DNA of 7,761 nt from Clostridiales bacterium UBA7044 (GCA_002493965.1 DLAP01000014.1:1-7761); one strand, 5' to 3'; shown: positions 1-7,056, counted from the first letter of the stretch. The notes: a model not told the origin generated them from the sequence alone. Program-made: numbers and translations.

Positions 1-1
1 T

Positions 2-1180
2 GCCGCCCACTGGAAATACAAGCAAGGCACCGGAACCGGCAGTGAAAAGGACTTCGAGTGGGTGCGCCGGCTTCTGGAAAGCCAGCAGGACTCCGACGCC
101 GAGGAATTCGTCCAGTCCCTGAAGATTGACATGTTCGATGACGAGGTCTTCGTCTACACCCCCAAGGGCCGGATTGTCTCCCTGCCCGCCGGCTCCACCC
201 CCATCGACTTTGCCTATGCCATTCACTCCGGGGTTGGCAACGCCATGATCGGCGCCAAGGTCAACAACCGGATTGCGAACATCGACACCACCCTGAAAAA
301 CGGCGACATTGTGGAGATTCTCACCTCCAAAACCGCCAAAGGCCCCAGCCGGGACTGGCTGACCATCTGTCAGTCCGGGCAGGCCAGAACCAAGATCAAG
401 CAGTGGTTCAAGAAGGAAAAGCGGGAGGAAAACATCGTCCACGGCCGTGCCTCCTTCGAGGCGGAAATGAAGCGTGTAGGCCTCCCCTTAAGCGCCCTTT
501 CCGATCCCGAGCTGGAAGCCCAGGTGCTGAAAAAACTGTCCTCCTATGAGACCTGGGACGACATGTACGCCGCCATCGGCTACGGCGGTCTTACCGCCGC
601 CAAGGCGGTAGGCCGGATCCGGGACGACATTGCCCGGGCGGTGAAGGCCCAGACCGTGAACAAGCTGAACCAGAACCCCCTGCGGATGCGTCCGGACAGC
701 GAGGCCGTCCTCCGCAACCGTCACGCTGTCAACGGTGTCATTGTGGAGGACATCGATTCCTGCATGATTAAATTCGCCAAGTGCTGCACTCCCGTGCCCG
801 GGGACGCCATTGTGGGCTTCATCACCAAGGGCTACGGTGTCAGCATCCACCGGGCGGACTGTCCCAACGCCCAGAACCGGGAGGATCCCAAGCAGGCCGC
901 CCGCTGGGTGCGGGTGCGCTGGGCGGCTCAGGAGGAGCAGCCCTTCTCCACCACCCTGGAACTGGACTGCATTACTCGGGACGGCCTGGTCCTGGATGTG
1001 GCCACCGTAATGACCACCGCCCGGGTCCGGGTGAAGGAGCTCAGCGGTAAGGATCTCCCCGGCGGCCGCAGTTCCATCACCATCCGCTTCGAAGTAAAGG
1101 ACGTGGCGGAACTGGAATCCATCCGGAAGAAGCTCTTAAACATCCGGGATGTGATCGGCTCCCGCCGGGGTCAGAATTAA
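2..1180 (+). CDS. rel: Bifunctional (p)ppGpp synthetase/hydrolase Rel, C-terminal part (5' end outside window)
   Basis: This is the regulatory half of the cytoplasmic stringent-response enzyme that makes and degrades (p)ppGpp. The open frame runs in from the window edge, so the start is missing; 392 residues are visible, against about 730-750 for the whole family. The first residues, AAHWKYKQG, match the end of the synthetase domain (family GIAAHWKYK). Counting from the first visible residue, a TGS domain lies at about 45-110, beginning DEVFVYTPKG and containing the typical IDFAYAIHS. A helical region follows. The conserved-cysteine zinc-finger-like domain comes next, with CC at 261-262, His283 and Cys287 (FAKCCTPVPGD, then SIHRADCPN). 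A C-terminal ACT domain covers about 315-385. These domains sense uncharged tRNA on the ribosome and control the catalytic half. The hydrolase and synthetase active sites are upstream and cannot be checked. The gene ends at TAA. No clear terminator follows it. Confidence 0.96.
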   Translation, partial: AAHWKYKQGTGTGSEKDFEWVRRLLESQQDSDAEEFVQSLKIDMFDDEVFVYTPKGRIVSLPAGSTPIDFAYAIHSGVGNAMIGAKVNNRIANIDTTLKNGDIVEILTSKTAKGPSRDWLTICQSGQARTKIKQWFKKEKREENIVHGRASFEAEMKRVGLPLSALSDPELEAQVLKKLSSYETWDDMYAAIGYGGLTAAKAVGRIRDDIARAVKAQTVNKLNQNPLRMRPDSEAVLRNRHAVNGVIVEDIDSCMIKFAKCCTPVPGDAIVGFITKGYGVSIHRADCPNAQNREDPKQAARWVRVRWAAQEEQPFSTTLELDCITRDGLVLDVATVMTTARVRVKELSGKDLPGGRSSITIRFEVKDVAELESIRKKLLNIRDVIGSRRGQN

Positions 1181-1220
1181 AAAGTTTTCATGTCGAATTT
1201 CGGCACCACAATGAATGAAA

Positions 1221-1248
1221 GCACAAATTGCATGAAATTTTTTTGTGC
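1221..1248. repeat. Inverted repeat GCACAAA...TTTGTGC
   Basis: Seven bases at 1221-1227 (GCACAAA) are perfectly complementary to 1242-1248 (TTTGTGC), separated by 14 bases that include a T run. The arms are AT-rich and the loop is long, so a stable RNA hairpin is doubtful. An operator-like DNA site or part of a dispersed repeat are alternatives. The T run lies inside the loop rather than after the stem, so this is not a normal intrinsic terminator. Confidence 0.4.
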
Positions 1249-1261
1249 ATCCACACCGGTT

Positions 1262-1275
1262 GCCCCGTTAGGGGC
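1262..1275. repeat. Short GC hairpin GCCCC-GTTA-GGGGC
   Basis: A perfect five-base-pair stem with a four-base loop lies at 1262-1275, followed closely by a second small palindrome, GGTG-CGAG-CACC, at 1278-1289 and then an A run. Read on the minus strand, the A run becomes a T run that precedes the hairpins, so this is not a standard terminator on either strand. It could be part of a structured leader or of a repeated intergenic element. Confidence 0.4.
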
Positions 1276-1299
1276 GAGGTGCGAGCACCAAAAAAATTG

Positions 1300-1330
1300 T
1301 TTACTATGAACGCGTAGCTGCCACAGTAAA
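1300..1330. repeat. Inverted repeat TTTACTATG...CACAGTAAA just upstream of the small ORF
   Basis: Nine-base arms at 1300-1308 and 1322-1330 pair with a single mismatch (eight of nine), separated by 13 bases that contain the palindrome ACGCGT. The right arm ends eight bases before the Shine-Dalgarno of the downstream gene. That position suits an operator or a leader hairpin affecting expression of the small membrane protein and dtd, but no regulator is identifiable from the window. Confidence 0.4.
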
Positions 1331-1350
1331 TACTTTTAGGAGGAAAACAT

Positions 1351-1608
1351 ATGCTGTATCTGAAACAAAAACTGAACCCTGTCTCCAAGCTTAAGACCTT
1401 CTGGGATTCCCTGGGCGAAAGCACTACCGTAAGCAAACGGGAACTGGTACTGGGTCTTTCCACCTGTCTCCTGTCCGGCATGGTCATCGGGATGCTGTGC
1501 AGTCCCAGAAAGACAATGACCATCGGCTCCCACAACGGCTGCAACAACGCCGGGATTGCCGGTACCGTGAGCAGACCTTCCGAGGAAAAGGCCGAGGATG
1601 AGGAATAA
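1351..1608 (+). CDS. Small single-pass membrane protein of unknown function
   Basis: An 85-residue protein that I do not recognise. The start is well supported: AGGAGG lies seven bases upstream of the ATG. Three regions are visible. The first is a basic, polar N-terminus (about 1-30, several Lys). The second is one hydrophobic segment (about 32-50, LVLGLSTCLLSGMVIGMLC) long enough to cross the membrane. The third is a C-terminal tail with SHNGCNN at 60-66 and a strongly acidic end (EEKAEDEE). The GMVIGMLCSPRK stretch resembles the hydrophobic-segment-then-Pro-Arg/Lys pattern of YtxH-type small membrane proteins, but this similarity is weak. The gene ends three bases before dtd, and the dtd Shine-Dalgarno would lie inside its acidic tail, so the two are probably co-transcribed and may be translationally coupled. 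Codon use looks like that of its neighbours, which supports it being a real gene. Confidence 0.75.
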   Translation: MLYLKQKLNPVSKLKTFWDSLGESTTVSKRELVLGLSTCLLSGMVIGMLCSPRKTMTIGSHNGCNNAGIAGTVSRPSEEKAEDEE

Positions 1609-1611
1609 GCC

Positions 1612-2079
1612 ATGCGGGCGGTTTTAACAAGGGTCCGTTCCGCCTCCGTCACTGTAGACGGTCAGGTGGTGGGCAAGATCGGCAGAGGTTTTCTTATTTT
1701 ACTGGGTGTCGGCCCCAACGACACGGAAAAGGAATGCCGGTATCTTGCGGAAAAAGCCCTGGGAATGCGGATCTTCACCGATGAAAACGACAAAATGAAC
1801 CTGGGACTGGAGGCCGTAAACGGGGAAGTCCTGGTGGTAAGCCAGTTCACCCTCTACGGTAACTGTCGGAAGGGCCGCCGTCCCAGCTTTGTGGACGCCG
1901 CCCCGCCGGAATTGGGCAATGCCCTGTATGAAAAATTTCTGTCCATCTGTGAGGAGCTGGGCTATCCGCCCCAGCACGGAATCTTCGGCGCCCATATGCA
2001 AGTAGAGTCCGTCAACGACGGCCCCGTGACCCTGATTCTGGACACCGATCAGCTCATGGACAGCCCCAGGAGGCACTGA
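1612..2079 (+). CDS. dtd: D-aminoacyl-tRNA deacylase (DTD)
   Basis: This cytoplasmic proofreading enzyme removes D-amino acids (and glycine mischarged on tRNA-Ala) from tRNA, keeping them out of protein. The 155 residues are close to the usual length of about 145-150. Both family signatures are present: SQFTL at 77-81, which forms part of the active-site pocket, and NDGPVT at 135-140, which holds the Gly-cisPro pair that enforces chirality from the neighbouring subunit. The KGRRPSF stretch at 87-93 and GIFGAHMQV at 123-131 are also typical. The N-terminal MRAVLTRVRSASVTVDG is the standard family start. The gene starts three bases after the small membrane protein and one base before the next gene. 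Pairing with rel is common in Firmicutes. Confidence 0.97.
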   Translation: MRAVLTRVRSASVTVDGQVVGKIGRGFLILLGVGPNDTEKECRYLAEKALGMRIFTDENDKMNLGLEAVNGEVLVVSQFTLYGNCRKGRRPSFVDAAPPELGNALYEKFLSICEELGYPPQHGIFGAHMQVESVNDGPVTLILDTDQLMDSPRRH

Positions 2080-2080
2080 T

Positions 2081-2671
2081 ATGGTGAAGGTACATCTGCT
2101 TACCCTGGGGGCTTACCAGACCAACTGTTACATTTTCCATGAAGAACACAGCACAAAATGCTGTGTAGTGGACCCGGGCTATGAACCGGAAATTATTGAG
2201 GAAAAGCTCCGGGAGCTGGGTCTTACGTTAGAGGCTATTTTGCTGACCCATGGGCACTTCGACCATGTGGGCGGCGTCCGGCAGCTGGCGGCGGACACGA
2301 ACTGCGACGTATTTCTCTGCACCGACGACCTGGCCCTTCCCACACAGCTCACCGCCGGATCTCTCTATTACACCAAACCCTACTCTGACGGCACGATCCT
2401 CACCCTGGCAGGCCTGACCATTTCCGTGCTTGCCACCCCCGGCCATACTCCCGGGTCCGTGTGTCTGCTGGTGGAAAACGTCCTGTTTGCGGGCGATACC
2501 CTGTTTGCCGGCTCCTGCGGCCGGACGGACCTTCCCGGCGGAAGCTATGCCGCCATCCATACGTCTCTAAACCGGCTGGCGAAATTGGAAGGGAATCTCT
2601 GGGTCCTTCCCGGCCACGGAGAATCTACCACCCTGGAAGACGAAAAGAAATTCAACCCCTATATGAGATAA
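2081..2671 (+). CDS. Metallo-beta-lactamase-fold hydrolase, YqgX/glyoxalase II-like
   Basis: A soluble 196-residue protein with the full metallo-beta-lactamase metal-binding set. THGHFDH at 56-62 supplies His57, His59, Asp61 and His62; ATPGHTPGS supplies His122; AGDTLF supplies Asp139; and LPGHG supplies His179. GRTDLPGG at 148-154 and the ending FNPYM are typical of the short YqgX/GloC-like branch, which lacks the C-terminal helical substrate domain of true glyoxalase II. Members hydrolyse thioesters such as glutathione or bacillithiol adducts, but the substrate here cannot be read from the sequence. AGGAGG lies seven bases before the ATG. The gene begins one base after the dtd stop, implying co-transcription. 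All metal ligands are intact, so it should be active. Confidence 0.93.
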   Translation: MVKVHLLTLGAYQTNCYIFHEEHSTKCCVVDPGYEPEIIEEKLRELGLTLEAILLTHGHFDHVGGVRQLAADTNCDVFLCTDDLALPTQLTAGSLYYTKPYSDGTILTLAGLTISVLATPGHTPGSVCLLVENVLFAGDTLFAGSCGRTDLPGGSYAAIHTSLNRLAKLEGNLWVLPGHGESTTLEDEKKFNPYMR

Positions 2672-2677
2672 TTTTTT

Positions 2678-4096
2678 ATGAAACTGACACTCATCGGTCA
2701 TGAGGATCGCTACGCTGTGGAGCAGCTGCTGCTCTCCCTGTTCGGGGACAATCCTGAGGGGGAAGCCATCTCCACCCTTCACCGGGGCGCAGCCTGGCTT
2801 ACCGCCTCTACAAAAATCACCCTAAACGGAAAAATCGTCACTCGGAGCCGCCGTCTTCGGGTCTCCGAAGAGACGGTTCGTCTCCGCCGCCGGGCCCTCC
2901 AGCAGAGCTTCTATCTGGCGGCCCTGGAATTTCTCCCGTCCCCACCCCCCTGGGGTGCTCTGTCGGGGGTCCGGCCCACCAAAATCACCACCCGGCATCT
3001 GCTGGAAGGGGGCAGTTCCGCCACCGCGGAAAAACTGCTGAAAGACGTGTATTACGTCACTCCCGAGCGCCGAAAGCTGGCAGTCAGCTGCTCCGCTTCC
3101 ACCGTCAGGGCCGTGAAGCTTCTGAAAGAGGGCGATCTGTCCCTGTATGTGGGCATTCCCTTCTGCCCCACCCGGTGCGCCTATTGCAGCTTTGTCAGCC
3201 GTTCCATTGGGAAACGAACGGATCTGATGGAGCCTTACCTGGAGGCTTTGGAAAAGGAAATTACCTACACCGGCAGGCTGCTCCGAAATTCCGGCAGGAC
3301 CCTTCGCACTATCTATATCGGCGGCGGCACCCCCACCACTCTGTCCACCCCGCAAATGGCCCGTCTTCTGGACGTAATCCGGGGTTCCTTCGATTTATCC
3401 CGCTGCCTGGAATTTACGGTGGAGGGAGGCCGGCCCGATACCCTGGACGCCCGCAAGCTGCGTACCATTCGTGAACACGGGGCGGACCGTATGAGCATCA
3501 ACCCCCAGACCATGGACGACTCCGTTCTCCGGGCCTGTGGCCGTCCCCATAAGGCGCAGGACGTGGTTCGGGCCTACCGGGAGGCGGAGGACGCGGGCTT
3601 TACCGCCATTAATATGGACCTGATTGCGGGGCTTCCCACGGACAATGTGGACGGTTTCCGCCGCTCTCTGGATCAGATTGCTGCCCTGAATCCCGCCAAC
3701 ATCACCGTCCACACCCTGGCCCTGAAAAAGGGCGCGGATCTGTTTGAACGCCGGGAGAATCTCCCCTCTGCCCAGGCGGTGACGGACATGGTTTCCTATG
3801 CTGGGCAGCTTCTTCCCAGCCTTTCCTACAAGCCCTATTACCTCTACCGGCAGAAGTATATGTCCGGCAGCTTTGAGAATGTGGGCTGGAGCCGGGGTGG
3901 TCTTGACTGCCTGTATAACATCTACATGATGGAAGAGATTCACACCATTCTCTCCCTGGGAGGCGGCGGCATGAATAAGCTTCAGATGCCCGACGGCTCT
4001 TTAAAGCGCTTCCACAACCCTAAATTCCCGGAACAGTACATCGAAATGATCGATTCCGTTCTGAAGCAAAAGGACGAAATGTTTACATTACTATAA
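2678..4096 (+). CDS. hemZ: HemZ-type radical SAM protein, coproporphyrinogen III oxidase-like
   Basis: A 472-residue radical SAM enzyme of the HemN/HemW superfamily. The iron-sulfur motif CxxxCxxC is intact (Cys163, Cys167, Cys170 in FCPTRCAYCSF). The usual superfamily blocks follow: IYIGGGTPT at 212-220, FTVEGGRPDT at 246-255, RMSINPQTM at 271-279, and NMDLIAGLP at 312-320. The roughly 150-residue N-terminal extension and the LYRQKYMSGSFENVGW block (389-404) mark the HemZ subfamily. HemN has a fourth cysteine directly after the cluster motif; here that position is Phe, as in HemW, so assignment as a true coproporphyrinogen dehydrogenase is uncertain. HemZ of Bacillus is linked to anaerobic haem synthesis, while related HemW proteins are haem chaperones. 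The start has only a weak ribosome binding site behind a T-rich stretch (GAGATAATTTTTT), six bases after the previous stop, so translation probably depends on coupling. Confidence 0.93.
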   Translation: MKLTLIGHEDRYAVEQLLLSLFGDNPEGEAISTLHRGAAWLTASTKITLNGKIVTRSRRLRVSEETVRLRRRALQQSFYLAALEFLPSPPPWGALSGVRPTKITTRHLLEGGSSATAEKLLKDVYYVTPERRKLAVSCSASTVRAVKLLKEGDLSLYVGIPFCPTRCAYCSFVSRSIGKRTDLMEPYLEALEKEITYTGRLLRNSGRTLRTIYIGGGTPTTLSTPQMARLLDVIRGSFDLSRCLEFTVEGGRPDTLDARKLRTIREHGADRMSINPQTMDDSVLRACGRPHKAQDVVRAYREAEDAGFTAINMDLIAGLPTDNVDGFRRSLDQIAALNPANITVHTLALKKGADLFERRENLPSAQAVTDMVSYAGQLLPSLSYKPYYLYRQKYMSGSFENVGWSRGGLDCLYNIYMMEEIHTILSLGGGGMNKLQMPDGSLKRFHNPKFPEQYIEMIDSVLKQKDEMFTLL

Positions 4097-4113
4097 GGTA
4101 AGGAGTCATTATT

Positions 4114-5430
4114 TTGGATACTCTGATTTCCAATGTTACCGCAGTCACCATGAACCCCAGGATGGAAGTGCTCTTCGGCGCTTACATCGGCATCGACGGC
4201 GGGAAAATCGTGTTCCTGGAGAAGTTCCCTCCCAAGGACGCCCCCAAGACCATCATCGACGGCACCGGCATGGTGGCCATTCCCGGCCTCATTAACTGCC
4301 ACACCCACCTATCTACCTCCGTTCTGCGCAGCTTTACCGATGACCTGGGGAACACCGAGGCCCTCCAAGCCCTGCTGCAAAAGGAGGCCAAAATGGATTC
4401 CCGGACGGCCAAAGCAGCGGCGCTGCTCTCCATCGCCGAGTGCCTGCGCTTCGGTGTGACCTCCGTGTCTGATCTGTATTACTACCCCAATGCCACCGCC
4501 GAAGCTGTGGCCCAGTCCGGCATCAAGGCCAATCTGGCGCTGTCCAGCTACCGCTTCATTGACCAGAACGAGGACTTCGACTTTGAGACAGACGAGCAGT
4601 GCCAGGAGCTGCAGCGGGTCGTGGAAAAATGGCACGGCTATGACAATGGCCGCATCCAAATCGACGCCGGAATTTACGCGGAGTACACCAGTAATTATAA
4701 GCTCTGGGAGGCTCTGGCGGGCTACGCCTGCGAGACCGGTATTGGAATGCAGCTACACCTGGCGCAGACCCAGTCCGAGGTGGATTCCTGTCTGGACCGT
4801 ACCGGCATGGGGCCGGGAGAACTTCTGAACTGCCACAATCTGTTCGCCGTGCCCACCACCGCCGCAAGCTGTACATATCTTGACCCACAGGAGCGTAAAC
4901 TACTGGGGAAACACCATGTCACCGCTGTGGCAACGCCGGTTTCCGCCTATAAAAACGGAGAAAGGTCCACGCCCATTCTGGAAAGCGTGAAGGCCGGTAT
5001 GAATGTGGCCCTGGGCACCGGCGGCGCCACCCAGTGCGGCAATCTGGATATGTTTGAAGTAATGCGCTTTGCCGCCATGGACGCCCGGAAAACTGCCTCA
5101 GATCCTTCCGCCCTCCCTGCCTCCGCCGCCCTCATGATGGCCACCGTCACCGGTGCCCAGGCTCAGGGCAGAAGCAAGGAATGTGGGATGCTCAGCGTGG
5201 GACTGGACGCGGACCTGGCCCTCATCGACTTCACCGCCCCCCATCTCATGCCCTGTCATAACGTGCTCAGCGGCCTTCTCTGGTCCGCTAAAGGCGGGGA
5301 TGTAGCCATGACCATGGTGCGGGGAAAGATTCTCTACCAGAATGGCCGATTCCCCACCATCGACCTGAAGGAAGTGGTGGAGGAGCTGACCTCTTACGCA
5401 ATCCCTCGCCTTTTCGACGACGCCAAGTAA
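4114..5430 (+). CDS. Amidohydrolase of the MTA/SAH deaminase (TRZ/ATZ) family with degenerate active site
   Basis: A 438-residue protein with the metal-dependent deaminase fold: a small N- and C-terminal beta-domain around a TIM barrel. The start is TTG, backed by AAGGAG at 4100-4105, eight bases upstream. PGLINCHTHL at 57-66 carries the HxH metal pair (His63, His65), and the third metal His is His215 (MQLHLAQT). Compared with the well-studied MTA/SAH deaminase TM0936, key positions are changed. The Glu of HLxET is Gln218, the His of the AHC motif is Ser252 (AASCTYL), the metal Asp of the GTDG motif is Gly303 (LGTGGATQ), and the His of the APHAPYT motif is Tyr (about residue 188, IYAEYT). These changes should remove or strongly alter hydrolytic deamination. 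The frame is intact and the length normal, so it is not a decaying pseudogene. It sits 17 bases after hemZ and nine before the flippase gene. It may be a pseudoenzyme or carry out another reaction. Confidence 0.9.
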   Translation: MDTLISNVTAVTMNPRMEVLFGAYIGIDGGKIVFLEKFPPKDAPKTIIDGTGMVAIPGLINCHTHLSTSVLRSFTDDLGNTEALQALLQKEAKMDSRTAKAAALLSIAECLRFGVTSVSDLYYYPNATAEAVAQSGIKANLALSSYRFIDQNEDFDFETDEQCQELQRVVEKWHGYDNGRIQIDAGIYAEYTSNYKLWEALAGYACETGIGMQLHLAQTQSEVDSCLDRTGMGPGELLNCHNLFAVPTTAASCTYLDPQERKLLGKHHVTAVATPVSAYKNGERSTPILESVKAGMNVALGTGGATQCGNLDMFEVMRFAAMDARKTASDPSALPASAALMMATVTGAQAQGRSKECGMLSVGLDADLALIDFTAPHLMPCHNVLSGLLWSAKGGDVAMTMVRGKILYQNGRFPTIDLKEVVEELTSYAIPRLFDDAK

Positions 5431-5439
5431 GGAGGCACT

Positions 5440-7056
5440 ATGTCTGACGCTCAGAAGAACCAAAACTTTATCCAAGGGACAGCTCTCCTCGCTTTGGCCA
5501 CCGCCATTGTCAAAGTCATCGGCGCCCTCTATAAGATCCCCCTCAACGCCATTATCGGCGAGCGGGGCTTCGGCTACTTCAACACCGCCTACGAAATCTA
5601 CAATGTGCTTCTCATGGTGTCCACAGCGGGACTGCCCGTCGCCATGAGCCGGATGATCTCACAGGCCAATTCCCTGGGACATTACGCCCAGGTACGCCGG
5701 ATCTACGCCACCGCCCGGGGCATCTTCTTAGGCTTGGGCATTTCCGGCAGCCTGCTGATGACCCTGTTCTGCCGCCAGCTTGCCCAGTTCCAGAATCAGC
5801 CCGACGCCTGGGCCGCCATCGGATGCCTGGGTCCCTGTGTGCTGCTGGTGTGCATTATGAGCACCTACCGGGGCTTCTTTCAGGGGCAGAGCAATATGCT
5901 CCCCACCTCCATTTCCCAGGTGGTGGAAGCCATTGTGAAGCTCATCGTGGGCATTGCCGCCGCCATCGCCCTGCTGCACCTCACCAGGCAAGTTTCTCTG
6001 GCCGCCGGAGGCGCCATTCTGGGTGTCACCGCCAGCTGTCTGGTGTCCGCCATTTACCTTCGGTTCTGTTTCCGCCGCAGCTATGCCGATCTCCCCATCT
6101 CCGACGAAGCGCCCCGCAGCTACGGCGATACCGCCCGGGGACTCCTGGCCATCGCCATCCCCATTACGGTAGGCTCGGCGGCACTGCAGGTCTTCACCGT
6201 GCTGGAAACCAAGATCTATATGGGGCAGCTTCTGAACCTGGGCTACAGCCAAAACGCCGCCGACACGATGCGGGGCATCTATGGCATGACGCAGACCATT
6301 TTCAATATGCCCTGTGCCTTTACCACGCCCATCACCATCAGCATCATCCCCGCCATCACCGCCCAGCTGACCACCTGCCATCAGGAGGAGGCCGTGGAAA
6401 CCACGGAATCCGGCATCCGGATCACGGGCCTCATGTGTATGCCCTGCGCCTTTGGTCTGGTGCTACTGGCCCGGCCTGTCACCGCCCTGCTGGGAGGCTA
6501 TTCGGGAGATAACCTGACCCTTGCCACCCGTCTTATGGCGATTCTGGGCATCTGTATTGCCTTCAACGGCATTTCCTTCGTCTCCACCGCCATTTTGCAG
6601 GCCTATGGCCATGCTGTCCGTGCCATGATGAATATGCTCCTGGGCGGAGTGCTGAACCTGGCCGCCGTGTATATTTTCACCGGCAATCCCAACATCCACA
6701 TTATGGGCACCCCTCTGGGCCTGCTGGTATGCTATCTGTCCATTACCATCTTCAACCTCTATTCCATGCACTCCCTTCTGCCCCGGGCTCCCGCCGTCTT
6801 AAAGAACCTAGTACCCTCTACCCTGGCTTCCATCGTCATGGGCGGCGTGGTCTGGATCTTCTACTGGCTTCTATGCCAGATCGGCATTGCGAACTTCCTG
6901 CGCTCCAGGATCGCCAATCTGATTCTATGCGTCCTTCCCGTTCTGGTAGGCGTCCTGGTTTATCTGGTCGCGGCGGTGAAGCTGAAGGCCATTACCCGGG
7001 AGGACTGTCTGCTTCTGCCAAAGGGCGAAAAAATCGCAAGAATGCTGAAATTGTGA
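5440..7056 (+). CDS. spoVB: SpoVB/MurJ-family lipid flippase (MOP superfamily)
   Basis: A 538-residue inner-membrane protein with about 14 hydrophobic segments by eye, roughly at 12-32, 52-72, 92-112, 124-144, 163-182, 187-208, 232-252, 283-303, 329-348, 362-384, 395-413, 424-445, 459-478 and 491-512. The N-terminus (FIQGTALLALATAIVKVIG, then ALYKIPL) and the STYRGFFQGQSNMLPT stretch at 141-156 are characteristic of the SpoVB branch of polysaccharide flippases. These move undecaprenyl-linked precursors across the membrane; SpoVB acts in spore cortex synthesis and paralogues act in cell wall synthesis. A role in sporulation is supported by the downstream rqcP/yabO neighbour but not proven, since these genomes often carry several paralogues. 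AAGGAGG ends four bases before the ATG, a tight but usable spacing. The frame closes with tandem stops TGA-TAA. It is not a drug-exporting MATE pump, as the MurJ/SpoVB motifs dominate. Confidence 0.92.
   Translation: MSDAQKNQNFIQGTALLALATAIVKVIGALYKIPLNAIIGERGFGYFNTAYEIYNVLLMVSTAGLPVAMSRMISQANSLGHYAQVRRIYATARGIFLGLGISGSLLMTLFCRQLAQFQNQPDAWAAIGCLGPCVLLVCIMSTYRGFFQGQSNMLPTSISQVVEAIVKLIVGIAAAIALLHLTRQVSLAAGGAILGVTASCLVSAIYLRFCFRRSYADLPISDEAPRSYGDTARGLLAIAIPITVGSAALQVFTVLETKIYMGQLLNLGYSQNAADTMRGIYGMTQTIFNMPCAFTTPITISIIPAITAQLTTCHQEEAVETTESGIRITGLMCMPCAFGLVLLARPVTALLGGYSGDNLTLATRLMAILGICIAFNGISFVSTAILQAYGHAVRAMMNMLLGGVLNLAAVYIFTGNPNIHIMGTPLGLLVCYLSITIFNLYSMHSLLPRAPAVLKNLVPSTLASIVMGGVVWIFYWLLCQIGIANFLRSRIANLILCVLPVLVGVLVYLVAAVKLKAITREDCLLLPKGEKIARMLKL

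Larger units (their letters stand above)
1181..1350. other. Intergenic spacer between rel and the small membrane protein gene, rich in inverted repeats
   Basis: This 170-base spacer is the longest non-coding stretch in the window and is clearly more AT-rich than its neighbours. It holds an inverted repeat at 1221-1248, a GC hairpin at 1262-1275, a second short hairpin (GGTG/CACC) at 1278-1289 followed by seven A, and an inverted repeat at 1300-1330. A good Shine-Dalgarno, AGGAGG at 1338-1343, ends it, seven bases before the next ATG. I could not find a -35/-10 pair with convincing spacing, so a promoter is likely but not located. I do not recognise it as a known riboswitch or T-box: the conserved T-box and tRNA-like motifs were not seen. 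Confidence 0.6.

Noticed and set aside
1221..1250. Possible intrinsic terminator for rel (repeat with T run)
   Set aside because: The T run lies within the loop and right arm rather than after a GC-rich stem, so it does not fit an intrinsic terminator.
1181..1350. T-box or known riboswitch in the spacer
   Set aside because: I saw no T-box sequence or other conserved riboswitch core, and the spacer is short for a T-box leader.
1188..1652. Minus-strand open frame (154 codons) covering the rel-small ORF spacer
   Set aside because: It overlaps the small membrane protein and the dtd start, has no convincing motif, and the plus-strand gene there has a strong Shine-Dalgarno and matches operon direction. 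Low but not zero chance of being real.
3395..3943. Minus-strand open frame (182 codons) opposite hemZ
   Set aside because: Antisense shadow of a well-conserved radical SAM gene, with no family signature of its own.
4114..5430. Amidohydrolase as a frameshifted pseudogene
   Set aside because: The frame is continuous, of normal length, with intact N- and C-terminal family blocks; only active-site residues have changed.
5728..6381. Long minus-strand open frame (217 codons) opposite the flippase gene
   Set aside because: Its translation is low-complexity, rich in Gly, His and Asp, with no family resemblance, and it lies wholly antisense to a clear membrane protein; it is a by-product of GC-rich codons.
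5823..6512. Plus-strand open frame (229 codons) inside the flippase gene
   Set aside because: Full of His, Arg, Pro and Gly, no recognisable domain, and out of frame with the well-supported flippase gene.
5440..7056. Flippase as a MATE drug exporter
   Set aside because: The N-terminal and YRGFFQGQSNMLPT motifs match SpoVB/MurJ-type lipid flippases rather than MATE exporters.
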